Part shown: piece after piece, positions 16,310-25,173 of the stretch
Layout: every line of letters starts with the position of its first letter
How positions within the stretch are numbered: position 1 is the stretch's first letter
The notes under the pieces: generated by a model
The model's input: only the letters and a program-made list of their open reading frames with translations
What the model was told of the DNA's origin: nothing
Database searches by the model: none
Translations under genes and position numbers: made by a program
Origin: JAQGMV01 sp035626595
Lineage (GTDB): Bacteria; Pseudomonadota; Gammaproteobacteria; Burkholderiales; SG8-41
NCBI GenBank assembly: GCA_035626595.1
Contig: DASPNJ010000046.1
Location: 1-64,000 of the forward strand
Direction: 5' to 3'
Length of the DNA stretch: 64,000 bases

Positions 16310-18865
16310 CTAAAGCTCGATAGCCCGGGCGCCTTTCAGCTCGAGCTGCGTGAGCTCTGCCGGCACGGCGAGCGCATTCGGGTGCTGCGTGTAGTACGCC
16401 CGATATCCCAGGTCGCGCAAGAGTTCTTTCACCCGCGCGAAATCGGTCTTGCTATGCTCGAAAAACACGAGCGGCCGCGACCGTTCGATCGTTTCCACTG
16501 CGCCTGCCAGCACCTTGTGCTCCATCCCCTCGGCATCGATCTTCACGAGCTTCACGCGGGTAAGGCCGAGATCGTCGATACGAATCGTCTCGAAACGCTC
16601 CTTGCGGCCGCCAAGTCGCGCCGCGACAAAATCGGAGCTCGGGGTCGGCTCGAGCTCGAGCGAGCCGAAATCGCCGGGCGCGTCGTAATCGATCGCGTCG
16701 ATCTCGATCGTCTCGCCGGCAACGGACGACACCACGCTGCGATGGCAGTGCACGTTGGTGAGCCCGTTCATCGCGACGGTTCGCGTGAGCATGTCGTAGA
16801 TAACGCGCTGCGGCTCGAAGGCGTGAACGACGACGCCGGCGAGCGGAAAGCGCGCGAACGCAATCGTGTGCGAGCCCACGTTCGCCCCGACATCCAGGAT
16901 CTCGACGGCGCTTTCCTGCGGAAAGCAGGCCGGCAGCAGCCAGCGCATGAGCTCGATCTCGTTTTTCTCCCAGCCGCGATCGATGCCCAGCCAGTGCCCC
17001 ACGACGCTGTCGTGGCGGTTTACCACCACGGGTCCGTAGTCGGTCTCGGCTACGGTCTGCCGCGCGCGATCGCGGCACCAGCTCGACCACATTTCGCGGT
17101 ACGCGCGTTCCAGCGCGGCAGCACACGCCGAGCCGTCAGTGAGTGGTGAAGCACGGATGCGGCTGCGCAGATCGCGCCGCAGCACGGCAAGCGCTTCGAC
17201 ATCGCGTGACAGGCCGACCGCGGCGCTCACGAAATCGTCTTCGCTGCGCGCGCAGAGATGCGCGAGGCCGATGCTCGAAAGCAGCGTGAGCCCCACGCGC
17301 GAAGCGTGCGTGCGGCCGGCGAGCGATACGACCGGCACCCCCATCCACAGCGAAAAGCACGTGGTGGTGGTGCCGTGGTAGGGGAACGTGTCGAGCGCGA
17401 TGTCGACCTCGCCGTGCGCTTCGAGAAAGGCTTCATGCGAGAGCCGCGGGCGGATCTCGAGGCGGTCCTCCGGGAGGCCCGCTTCACGAAACAGGCCGCG
17501 CAGCCGGGCTTGCGAGCGTCCGTCCGGCACCGCGAACAGCACGAGGCGGGCTTCCGGCGCCGCTTCAAGGACGCGCGCCCAAAGCCGGGCAACGCGCGCG
17601 GTGATCTTGTAGCACGAGTTGAACGACCCAAAGGTCACGCGGTGCGTTGCGAGCGCCGGCAGCGCGCCCACATCGGGCGCATCATCCGGCGCACGCCACG
17701 TCATGAACACCTGTGGCAGCCGCACGAGCGTCTCGCTGTGGAGGTGCTCGGTCTCGCCGGGCGGATCGCATCGGGCGTCCGTGATGCGGTGGCGCATCGC
17801 CGTCATGCCCGTCGTGTTCGGATAACCGTTCCACGTGATCTGGACCGGCGCGGGGTTTCTCGCGAACACGAGCAGGCGGTTTCCCGGCGTGTGACCGCTC
17901 AGGTCGACCAGGATATCCACGCCATCGGCGGCGATCGTCTGCGCGAGCGTCGCATCATCGACACCGACGGTGCTGCGCCAGTGTGCGCCGTACGACTTCA
18001 GCCGCTCCGAATATTCGTCCGGCCGCGCGACATCGGCATAGAGCACGATGTCGAAGCGCTCGCGGTCGTGATGCTGGATGACGGACTCGAGAAAGAACGT
18101 GACCGCGTGCTTGCGGAAGTAGGGCGAGACGTAACCTATACGCAGCCGACGCTCCGGCGACGGATCGTTGCCGTGGGCGGCGCGTGCGCACGCGAGCGGG
18201 GGCTCGTAACGGCGCGCCCATGCCCGATGCGCTCTGAACACCGCGTCGGCGGCCTGATCCTGTGCGTAATTGAGCGCGCGCAGCAGATCGCTCTCGAGGG
18301 TCGCGGCGTTCGGCTCGAGCTCGAGCGCGCGCCCGAGCTCCGCCAGCGCCTCGTCCACAAAGCCCTGCTCGAAGAGCGCGGCGGCGAGCGCGTGACGGCG
18401 CGCCGGCGATTCTCCGGCCGCGGCGATCGCGGCGCGGCAGACATCCTCGAGCTCGTCGTAGCGCCCGGTCGCCTTCAGCAGCGCAACGAGCTCGTCGGAC
18501 GCTTTGTCGAGCGCAGGATCGAGCGCCAGCGCATTCCTGTAGCTCGCGATCGCTTCACTCAGAGCGCCGGTGCGTGTGCATACGCGCCCGAGCGTCGCCT
18601 GGATGCGCGCATCGGCCGGAGCAATGGCGGCGGCCGTTCGCAGCGCCGAGAGCCCGTCCGCCGTTCTGCCGAGCGCAAGCATGGCCGCGGCGAGTGCCTG
18701 CAGCGCGTCGGAATCGCGTGGGAATCGCTCGAGCCGCGCTTCGCAGGCCCGAGCGGCTTCGTCGTAGCGGCCCGCCTGCTGCAACGCCGCGACCTCCTCG
18801 AGCCACGACGCCCGCGGCGCTCCGCGCTCCCGGAATATCCGTTTCAGGAGCGATCCGAGGATCAC
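16310..18865 (-). CDS. Three-domain protein: TPR, GT41 O-GlcNAc-transferase-like glycosyltransferase, FkbM methyltransferase
   Basis: 851 aa. Residues about 20-210 are TPR helices. About 240-600 is a GT41 (OGT/SPINDLY) catalytic region with GYVSPYFRKHAVTFFLE (His253), VDLSGHTPGNRL, FGSFNSCYKI (Lys420) and LDTFPYHGTTTT followed by LWMGVPVVSLAG. About 605-830 is a class I SAM methyltransferase of the FkbM type (DVGANVGSHTIAF, then KIDAEGMEHKVLAGA). The likely activity is sugar transfer to protein or glycan, with methylation of the sugar by the fused domain; substrates are unknown. It lies 10 bases downstream of the TylF-like gene in the same direction. Confidence 0.85.
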   Translation of the reverse strand: MILGSLLKRIFRERGAPRASWLEEVAALQQAGRYDEAARACEARLERFPRDSDALQALAAAMLALGRTADGLSALRTAAAIAPADARIQATLGRVCTRTGALSEAIASYRNALALDPALDKASDELVALLKATGRYDELEDVCRAAIAAAGESPARRHALAAALFEQGFVDEALAELGRALELEPNAATLESDLLRALNYAQDQAADAVFRAHRAWARRYEPPLACARAAHGNDPSPERRLRIGYVSPYFRKHAVTFFLESVIQHHDRERFDIVLYADVARPDEYSERLKSYGAHWRSTVGVDDATLAQTIAADGVDILVDLSGHTPGNRLLVFARNPAPVQITWNGYPNTTGMTAMRHRITDARCDPPGETEHLHSETLVRLPQVFMTWRAPDDAPDVGALPALATHRVTFGSFNSCYKITARVARLWARVLEAAPEARLVLFAVPDGRSQARLRGLFREAGLPEDRLEIRPRLSHEAFLEAHGEVDIALDTFPYHGTTTTCFSLWMGVPVVSLAGRTHASRVGLTLLSSIGLAHLCARSEDDFVSAAVGLSRDVEALAVLRRDLRSRIRASPLTDGSACAAALERAYREMWSSWCRDRARQTVAETDYGPVVVNRHDSVVGHWLGIDRGWEKNEIELMRWLLPACFPQESAVEILDVGANVGSHTIAFARFPLAGVVVHAFEPQRVIYDMLTRTVAMNGLTNVHCHRSVVSSVAGETIEIDAIDYDAPGDFGSLELEPTPSSDFVAARLGGRKERFETIRIDDLGLTRVKLVKIDAEGMEHKVLAGAVETIERSRPLVFFEHSKTDFARVKELLRDLGYRAYYTQHPNALAVPAELTQLELKGARAIEL

Positions 18866-18875
18866 GCGCGCCGGT

Positions 18876-19703
18876 TCACCCGAGAAACACGCGCACGTCG
18901 TGCGCGTGCACGACGTATGCCGCGCCGGTGTCGGACGTGAACTCGTCTACCGCGCGCTGCACGCCGGGACAGAAGGTGGAGCCGGTACAGACGAGCACGC
19001 CGCCTGGGGCGAGCCGTGCGTGAAAGTACCGCAGCGCCTGGAGGGTCGGTTCGTAGAGCGTGAGATCGAGGTGGATGAAGGCCCACTGCGTTTCCGGCAG
19101 TTGCGCGAATACCTGCGGCACCCATCCCGCGCAGATCCGCGCGTCCGGGAATGCGCTCAAGTGACCGCGGACGAGCTCGGCCGTGACGTCGGTCTTGCCG
19201 GGCGTGAAGAAGTGCGACAGGCGCGTCGAACCATCGGCTTCGCGCACGGGAATGAGATCGTGCGGCGTGGGCTCGCTCGTGCCGGAAAAGCTGTCGATCA
19301 GGTGGAAACCCACGCCCGTGAAATCGGCGCGCCGGCTGCGCCACGCGTGGCACAGCAAGAGCGCGGTGGCTCCGCGATAGGTGCCGCATTCGCCGCGCGC
19401 GCCCGGAACGTCCAGCGTCGCGAGGAAGTAGCGCGCGAGGTCGCGTCGGGTCTGAAAACGCTGGAACACGGTGAACGGTGTGAGTGCCGTGCCGGTTTCC
19501 GACAGGCAGCGAAAAAACAAATCGACGTATGGCTCGCCGCCGATCGAGAAGTCCCCGTGCAGGATCGCGAGATGGCGACGCACATCGGCGCGCGCGTGCA
19601 GCCGGTTGAGCTTCTCTTCGAGCTCGAGCGGCAATGCATCGGCCGGCATTTGCTCCGCCGGCTGTGAACGCATCGATGCAACGAGCTTCGCCAGCATGCC
19701 CAT
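18876..19703 (-). CDS. TylF/macrocin-O-methyltransferase-like protein with altered metal-site residues
   Basis: 275 aa from ATG 19703; the frame is open to 19751 but that would overlap divergent corA. It has a helical N-terminus, then a SAM-binding Rossmann domain (GECGTYRGATALL, HLIDSFSG) and the TylF signature HLDLTLYEPTLQALRYF. Family members usually have DxD at LDLT and Asp-Asp-Tyr after the APGG turn; here these are DLT and VCTGST, so only one of the usual acidic metal ligands remains. It may methylate a sugar made with its fused glycosyltransferase neighbour, or may have lost metal-dependent activity. Confidence 0.7.
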   Translation of the reverse strand: MGMLAKLVASMRSQPAEQMPADALPLELEEKLNRLHARADVRRHLAILHGDFSIGGEPYVDLFFRCLSETGTALTPFTVFQRFQTRRDLARYFLATLDVPGARGECGTYRGATALLLCHAWRSRRADFTGVGFHLIDSFSGTSEPTPHDLIPVREADGSTRLSHFFTPGKTDVTAELVRGHLSAFPDARICAGWVPQVFAQLPETQWAFIHLDLTLYEPTLQALRYFHARLAPGGVLVCTGSTFCPGVQRAVDEFTSDTGAAYVVHAHDVRVFLG

Positions 19704-19740
19704 GGCGCGCTTTATATCACGGCCGTTGTAAGATCCTCCG

Positions 19741-20706
19741 ATGCTCATCAACTGCGCGGTATACGAGCGCGGCAGGAAGCTCGCGGATATTCCGAAGGAG
19801 GAGATCCATCTTCACCTCGGCCAGCCGGGCCGCTTCGTCTGGGTGGCGCTGCGCGATCCCGAGCCGGCCGAGATCGAAGAGATGCGCGTCGCGTTCGGCC
19901 TGCACGAGCTCGCTGTGGAAGACGCGCTTCACGGCAACCAGCGGCCGAAGGTGGAGGAGTACGGCGACTGCATCTTCGCCGTGATGCACACGGTCGAGCT
20001 CGCGGGCGACGAGCTCATCGTCGGCGAGGTGGACGTGTTCGCCGGCCCTGATTACGTGCTCTCGATCCGCAACCGGACCACACAGGGCTTCGTGGGTGTG
20101 CGCCAGCGCTGCGAGCGCGAGCCCAAGCTCCTGCAGGAAGGCCCCGGCTACGTGCTGTACGTGCTCATGGACACCATCGTCGACCGTTATTTCCCCATCA
20201 TCGACCGGCTCGAGGAGGACCTCGACAAGATCGAGGCGCGGATCTTCGAGGGCGAGCCCGCGCGCGGCAACGTCGAGGCGCTCTACGCGCTCAAGCGCAA
20301 GCTGATGGTGCTGCGTCACGCCGCCGGGCCGCTGCACGAAGCGTCAGGCAAGCTCTACGGCGGCCGCGTGCCCGAGCTGGTAATGGGCTCGCAGGAGTAC
20401 TTCCGGGACATCTACGACCACCTGTTCCGCATCAACCAGTCGATCGACAGCCTGCGCGACATGCTGACCACGGCGATCTCGGTGAACCTCTCGCTCATCA
20501 CGGTGCACGAGAACGAGACCATGAAGCGGCTCGCCTCGTATGCGGCGCTCTTCGCCGTGCCTACGATGATCGCGGGCATCTACGGCATGAACTTCGAATT
20601 CATGCCGGAGCTCAAGTGGCACTTCGGCTATCCGCTGGCGCTCGCCACGATGGCGGTCGCGGATGGTTACCTGCTGTATCGCTTCAAGAAAGCCGGATGG
20701 ATATAA
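19741..20706 (+). CDS. corA: CorA-type magnesium/cobalt transporter
   Basis: 321 aa. A long N-terminal cytoplasmic funnel is followed by two C-terminal transmembrane helices, with the selectivity motif GMN in the loop (YGMNFEFMPEL). It carries passive Mg2+ (also Co2+, Ni2+) influx as a pentamer. Its start lies 37 bases from the divergent methyltransferase start. The TAA stop is the first base triplet of a family B repeat unit. Confidence 0.93.
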   Translation: MLINCAVYERGRKLADIPKEEIHLHLGQPGRFVWVALRDPEPAEIEEMRVAFGLHELAVEDALHGNQRPKVEEYGDCIFAVMHTVELAGDELIVGEVDVFAGPDYVLSIRNRTTQGFVGVRQRCEREPKLLQEGPGYVLYVLMDTIVDRYFPIIDRLEEDLDKIEARIFEGEPARGNVEALYALKRKLMVLRHAAGPLHEASGKLYGGRVPELVMGSQEYFRDIYDHLFRINQSIDSLRDMLTTAISVNLSLITVHENETMKRLASYAALFAVPTMIAGIYGMNFEFMPELKWHFGYPLALATMAVADGYLLYRFKKAGWI

Positions 20707-20764
20707 AAGCTACGACGCGCTCTTCGAGCGCAAGAAATCGCTTAGGCGCCTACCGGCGCTACTT
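20704..20764 (+). repeat. Family B stop-codon repeat, single unit after corA
   Basis: It starts with the corA stop itself: TAAAAGCTACGACGCGC, then a CTCTTCGAGC hairpin, AAGAAATCGCTTAG, and a second hairpin GCGCC-TACC-GGCGC. It ends at the stop codon of the convergent gene at 20763, so it fills the whole space between two convergent genes. Confidence 0.8.
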
Positions 20765-21578
20765 ACACTAATGTGTGGCGCTGGGCTTCCAGCCCGTCCC
20801 AGAACGCCGCGACGCCGCCGAGCATCTCGTTGCCGTAGCGGATGAAGGCGTCCTCGTCCACGTCGTGCTCGAAGTAGTATTCCTTCAGCTCCTCCTGCGT
20901 GTGACGCGCGTGCTGCCCCTCCAGGCGATCGTGCCAGACGAAAAATCCGGTCGGGATGCGTGTCCGATGTGACGCGTTGTAGCGCCTGAAGCCTTCCGTG
21001 AGCTCTTTCCAGAAGCCGGCGGCGGCCCAGTTCTCGACCGCGTAGCTCGCGGCCTGCGAGATCGCGTAGTTCTCTCCGCCGTACAGCCGGATCAGCTCGT
21101 CGCAGAAGTGCAGCGTCGCCGCTGTGCCGTGCCGGCGCCGGCCGATCTCATCGAACGTGAGCCCGAGGTGCTTCGCGATCGACCACAGCCACTCGATGTG
21201 GCCGGCTTCGAAATGAAAAACGCCGCCCTGGACGCTGCCTTCGGTGTCCGTGTGGTCCGGATCGTATGCGCCCGCCGTTGCCGGACGTGCGCCCGCCTTG
21301 CGGAAAGTGACGCCGAGTTCGTTCGCGAGGATCTCCTTGGATGCGCGCATGCCTTCCAGTGTGTCGGCGTTGATCACCTTGTTGAGCTGCGCCACCAGGA
21401 ACTGGTTGGAGAAGACGGAGAACTGCACGACGAACGCCTTGATCTGCGCCTCGTTCTGCTCGCCCCGGCTGAACCATGCGGTATAGGCGTTCGACGTGAT
21501 CACGCGGTGGTTCAAGAGCTCGCGCGCGAGCCGCGCCTCGAACGCCGGAAAGTCCTTCGGACTGCGGATATCGTTCAT
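20763..21578 (-). CDS. Haem-oxygenase-like putative diiron protein in the hpd-hmgA operon
   Basis: 271 aa, all-helical. I do not recognise a named family with certainty. The pattern E124-x2-H127 (FHFEAGHIEW), Glu182 (SYAVENWAAAGFW) and H216-x3-E220-x2-H223 (FVWHDRLEGQH) resembles the ligand layout of haem-oxygenase-like diiron oxidases such as UndA and CADD, with Glu in place of the usual Asp in the last motif. It follows hmgA by four bases on the same strand and ends at a repeat. I infer a metal-dependent oxidase or redox protein tied to tyrosine or homogentisate breakdown; a TenA- or PqqC-like role is the main alternative. Confidence 0.6.
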   Translation of the reverse strand: MNDIRSPKDFPAFEARLARELLNHRVITSNAYTAWFSRGEQNEAQIKAFVVQFSVFSNQFLVAQLNKVINADTLEGMRASKEILANELGVTFRKAGARPATAGAYDPDHTDTEGSVQGGVFHFEAGHIEWLWSIAKHLGLTFDEIGRRRHGTAATLHFCDELIRLYGGENYAISQAASYAVENWAAAGFWKELTEGFRRYNASHRTRIPTGFFVWHDRLEGQHARHTQEELKEYYFEHDVDEDAFIRYGNEMLGGVAAFWDGLEAQRHTLV

Positions 21579-21582
21579 ACCG

Positions 21583-22719
21583 TCACCTCTTCCACGAATC
21601 GACGTAGCCGGCCCATTCGACGCCGTCCGGAAGCGTCGCGATATCGAGCGGATCGCGCGCGTCGATCATCACCGCGACCTCGTTGGTCTCGGCGCGCGCC
21701 CCGCGTGTTCCGGCTTCGAACGCCTTCGGGTGCGGGCCGTGCGTGAAACCGCTGGGATGCAGCGTCATCATGCCGGGATGGATGTTGTCGCGCGAGAAGA
21801 ACTCGCCGGCGTGATAGAAGATCACCTCGTCGTAATCGTCGTTGTTGTGGAAGAACGGCACTTTCAGCGCGCCGGGATCGGACTCGAGCGGCCGCGGGCA
21901 GAACGTGCATACGACGAAGCGCTGCGCGAGGAACGTCGTATGCGCCGACGGCGGCAGATGCGCGCGGTGGCTCATGAGCGGACGTATCGCGCGCCAGTTG
22001 ATGCGCACCGGCGCGAGCGTGCCGTGCCAGCCGAGCGCATCCAGCGGATTGAATCCAAATGTCTGCGTGCTGAGCGCGCCGCGGCGCTTGATGACGACGC
22101 GCCACTCGGACTCGTTCTGCTGCGCGCGAAAAGCCTCGTCGATCTGCGGCACGTCGAGCGCGGCAGGATCGAACACCGCGTGCTGGCCGACGATGCCTTT
22201 GTCGGGCAGGCCGTAGCTGTCGTTGGTCGCTTCGATCAACAGCATTGCGAGCGGCTCCCGCGTCTCCACGCGCCACAGTGTCCCGCGCGGCAGCATGACG
22301 TAATCGCCTTCGCTGAGCGCGAGGTGGCCGTAGTCGCAGTACAGGTCCGCCGCGCCCGCGTGCACGAAAACGAGCTCGTCACCGTCACTATTGCGCACGA
22401 GGTGGTTCATGGGGTCGCCGGTGCGCCAGAAGCGCACGGCGAGGTGCGCGTTCGAGATGAGCAGCGTCGCGTCCCAGGGAGACGCGCCGGATTCACCGAG
22501 CTTGCGCGTGTCGAAGGCCCGCGGCTTGAGCGGCCCCTCGAACGAGGCCCAGGCGGTCGGCGGATGCCGGTGAAGCATCTGCGTCGATGGACCGTAGAAA
22601 CCTTCCTTGCCGAGCTCGCGCTCGAACGTGCCGGAGGGGAGATCGGCGTGCGCCTGCCGCGACGCCGCGCCTTCGATGCGGGGCAGGGTGATCCAGTGGC
22701 GCTTCGTATCGCCTGCCAT
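21583..22719 (-). CDS. hmgA: Homogentisate 1,2-dioxygenase (short bacterial type)
   Basis: 378 aa from ATG 22719, which shares one base with the hpd stop. It opens the ring of homogentisate to maleylacetoacetate with Fe(II). The C-terminal cupin region has FFHNNDDYDEVIFY (likely ligands His291 and Glu298) and HPSGFTHGPHP (likely His327). It is shorter than the ~440 aa HmgA of Pseudomonas but matches the shorter homogentisate dioxygenase-like branch, and its neighbour is hpd, which supports the call. The frame continues upstream inside hpd, but that part is not protein-like. Confidence 0.85.
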   Translation of the reverse strand: MAGDTKRHWITLPRIEGAASRQAHADLPSGTFERELGKEGFYGPSTQMLHRHPPTAWASFEGPLKPRAFDTRKLGESGASPWDATLLISNAHLAVRFWRTGDPMNHLVRNSDGDELVFVHAGAADLYCDYGHLALSEGDYVMLPRGTLWRVETREPLAMLLIEATNDSYGLPDKGIVGQHAVFDPAALDVPQIDEAFRAQQNESEWRVVIKRRGALSTQTFGFNPLDALGWHGTLAPVRINWRAIRPLMSHRAHLPPSAHTTFLAQRFVVCTFCPRPLESDPGALKVPFFHNNDDYDEVIFYHAGEFFSRDNIHPGMMTLHPSGFTHGPHPKAFEAGTRGARAETNEVAVMIDARDPLDIATLPDGVEWAGYVDSWKR

Positions 22720-23762
22720 CAGATGGCGCCCCTGGCCATTTGATCGCGCTCGATCGCTTCGAACAGCGCCTGGAAGTTGCCTTCGCCGAACCCGGCGTTG
22801 CCCTTGCGCTGGATGATCTCGAAGAAGATCGGACCGATCACCGTCTCGGTGAAAATCTGCAGCAGGAGATTGCCCGGTTCTCCGTCGATCAGGATCTGAT
22901 CGCGCTCGAGCCGCGCCAGGTCCTCGCCGTGCCCGGTCACCCGCCGGTCCACCGCTTCGTAATACGTGCGCGGCGTCGCCATCAACTTTACGCCGCACGC
23001 GCGCAGCGCCTCGACCGTCTCGTAGATATCGTCGGTCGCAAGCGCGATGTGCTGTATGCCCTCGCCGTGATAGGCGTCGAGATACTCCTTCACCTGGGAG
23101 CCCGGATCCGTCGGCTCGTTGATCGGGATGCGGATCTTGCCGCACGGGCTCTGCAGCGCGCGAGAGCGAAGCCCGGTCTTCTGCCCGTGGATGTCGAAAT
23201 AGCGAATCTCGCGAAAACCGAAGAGCCGCTCGTAGAACTGCGCCCAGTGGTCCATGCGGCCCTGGTGCACGTTATGCGTGATGTGGTCGATGTGCGTCAA
23301 CCCGACCGCCGGCGGCCAGCTCTGCATGACGTCCACGAAGTCGACGTCGTATATGGACCGATCAGGTCCGTATCGATCGACGAGGTAAATGAGACTGCCG
23401 CCGATGCCGCGAATGGCCGGAATATTGAGCTCCATCGGACCGACTTCGCCGTGGTGCGGCCTCGCGCCGAGATCGAGTGCTCGCCGATAAGCGGCCGCTG
23501 CGTCTTTCACGCGGATCGCGAACGCGCAGACCGAGGGGCCGTGCACGCGCGCGAACGCCTGAGCGAACGAATGCGGCTCGTGATTGAGGACGAAGTTCAC
23601 GTCGCCCTGCCGGTACAGCACGACGTCCTTGGATCGGTGACGGGCGACCGCGGCGAAGCCCATGCGCTCGAAGAGCGCGGCGAGCGCGCGCGTGTCGGCC
23701 GCCGCGTATTCGATGAACTCGAATCCGTCGGTACCCATCGGGTTGGGCAGCGCAGCGTCCAT
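22719..23762 (-). CDS. hpd: 4-Hydroxyphenylpyruvate dioxygenase Hpd
   Basis: 347 aa from ATG 23762, chosen because GGAGAG lies six bases upstream; the frame is open to 23822. It converts 4-hydroxyphenylpyruvate to homogentisate. The two vicinal-oxygen-chelate domains supply the Fe(II) ligands His160 (THIDHITHNV), His238 (EGIQHIALATDDI) and Glu315 (PIFFEIIQR). The C-terminal helix GFGEGNFQALFEAIE is typical. It is the first gene of a three-gene minus-strand operon with hmgA and a putative diiron protein. Confidence 0.94.
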   Translation of the reverse strand: MDAALPNPMGTDGFEFIEYAAADTRALAALFERMGFAAVARHRSKDVVLYRQGDVNFVLNHEPHSFAQAFARVHGPSVCAFAIRVKDAAAAYRRALDLGARPHHGEVGPMELNIPAIRGIGGSLIYLVDRYGPDRSIYDVDFVDVMQSWPPAVGLTHIDHITHNVHQGRMDHWAQFYERLFGFREIRYFDIHGQKTGLRSRALQSPCGKIRIPINEPTDPGSQVKEYLDAYHGEGIQHIALATDDIYETVEALRACGVKLMATPRTYYEAVDRRVTGHGEDLARLERDQILIDGEPGNLLLQIFTETVIGPIFFEIIQRKGNAGFGEGNFQALFEAIERDQMARGAI

Positions 23763-23862
23763 CGGCTCTCCGGAATAGTGCCTTTTGCGCGGCAAATCAG
23801 CTACTCGCGGAGCCTTATGCAAGCCCCATGCTCACCGTGCAGGGCGGCGGTTCGCCTGACGA

Positions 23863-23934
23863 CCGAAGGGAGGTTACGGAGGGAACACGGCCGCACCTGG
23901 GCAGGCCATGCATGGGTTTCCCTCTGTGTCGTTC
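23863..23934 (-). repeat. Family A palindromic repeat, copy 3 (long loop)
   Basis: Inverse orientation: CCGAAGGGAGGTTACGGAGG, then GAACACGG, a ~28-base loop, and GGGTTTCCCTCTGTGTCGTT. It lies in the 214 bases between dnaJ (downstream end) and the hpd start. The rest of that space shows no recognisable promoter. Confidence 0.65.
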
Positions 23935-23976
23935 ACCGGATGGCTGATGCGGCCGCGCATGTGGCCGCAGCGACCA

Positions 23977-25089
23977 TCAGCTTTCGAAGAACTCTTTGAC
24001 TTTCTCCATCCAAGACTTCGCGCGCGGATTGTGGCGCGCGCTGTCCTTGCCGCTGATCGCCTCGAACTCCTGCAGGAGCTCCTTCTGGCGCGCCGTCAGG
24101 TTGACCGGCGTCTCCACGATCACGTGGCAGAGCAGATCACCGTGCGCTGCCGAGCGCACGCCCTTGATGCCCTTGCCGCGCAGTCGGAACACTTTGCCGG
24201 TCTGCGTCTCCGGCGGCACCCGGATCTTGGCATAACCGTCGAGCGTCGGGATCTCGATCTCGCCGCCGAGCGCCGCGCTCGAGATGCTGATGGGCATCTC
24301 ACAGTGCAGATCGTTGTGGTCGCGCGTGAAGACCGGATGCGGCTTGATGTGGATGACGACGTAGAGGTCGCCGGCGGGGCCCCCGTTCACGCCGGCTTCG
24401 CCCTCGCCCGACAGCCGAATGCGGTCACCTTCGTCTACGCCCGAGGGAATCTTCACCGACAGCGTCTTGTGTTTCTTGACGCGTCCGGTGCCCGAGCAGG
24501 CGGCGCAGGGGTTCTGGATCATCTTGCCGGTGCCGTGGCAGCGCGGACAGGTCTGCTGGATCGAGAAGAAACCCTGCTGCATCCGCACCTGACCGTGACC
24601 ATTACAGGTCGTGCAGGTCGTCGGCTGCGTACCGGGCTTCGCACCGCTGCCCTTGCAGCTCTCGCATTCCTCCATCGCCGGAATGCGAATGCGCGTCTCG
24701 GTACCGCGCGCCGCCTCTTCGAGCGAGATTTCGAGGTTGTAACGCAGGTCCGCGCCGCGATAGACGGTCGAGCGCGACCGGCCGCCGCCGAAGATGTCGC
24801 TGAAGATGTCCCCGAACGCGTCGGAAAAACCGCCGAAGCCCGCGCCTGCGCCCGCCGCCGAAGGATCGACGCCGGCATGGCCGTAGTGATCGTACGCCGC
24901 GCGCTTGTTCGCGTCGGTCAGGATCTCGTAGGCCTCCTTGGCCTCCTTGAAGTGCTCCTCGGCCTTCGGGTTATCCGGATTGCGGTCCGGATGGAATTTC
25001 ATCGCGAGCTTGCGATAGGCCTTCTTGATGTCGTCCTCGGACGCGTCCTTGTTGACGCCGAGCACCTCGTAAAAATCTCTTTTGGCCAT
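23977..25089 (-). CDS. dnaJ: Chaperone DnaJ (Hsp40)
   Basis: 370 aa. The J domain has HPD in YRKLAMKFHPDRNPD, followed by a Gly/Phe-rich linker (AGAGAGFGGFSDAFGDIF), the zinc-binding region with four CxxCxGxG-type repeats (CESCKGSG, CTTCNGHG, CPRCHGTG, CAACSGTG), and C-terminal substrate-binding domains. It stimulates DnaK ATPase and delivers clients. It is third in the grpE-dnaK-dnaJ operon, 84 bases after dnaK. Confidence 0.97.
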   Translation of the reverse strand: MAKRDFYEVLGVNKDASEDDIKKAYRKLAMKFHPDRNPDNPKAEEHFKEAKEAYEILTDANKRAAYDHYGHAGVDPSAAGAGAGFGGFSDAFGDIFSDIFGGGRSRSTVYRGADLRYNLEISLEEAARGTETRIRIPAMEECESCKGSGAKPGTQPTTCTTCNGHGQVRMQQGFFSIQQTCPRCHGTGKMIQNPCAACSGTGRVKKHKTLSVKIPSGVDEGDRIRLSGEGEAGVNGGPAGDLYVVIHIKPHPVFTRDHNDLHCEMPISISSAALGGEIEIPTLDGYAKIRVPPETQTGKVFRLRGKGIKGVRSAAHGDLLCHVIVETPVNLTARQKELLQEFEAISGKDSARHNPRAKSWMEKVKEFFES

Positions 25090-25173
25090 GACTCCCCAGG
25101 TCTGACAACGCAGAAAGGGGAGGCGCGGATTGCGGCCTCCCCTGTCCTTACTCCATGCGGCAGCAGCGAAGCG

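Noticed and set aside
21583..23145. Long N-terminal extension of HmgA
   Set aside because: The extra frame lies within hpd, is Arg-rich, and ATG 22719 overlapping the hpd stop fits the family.
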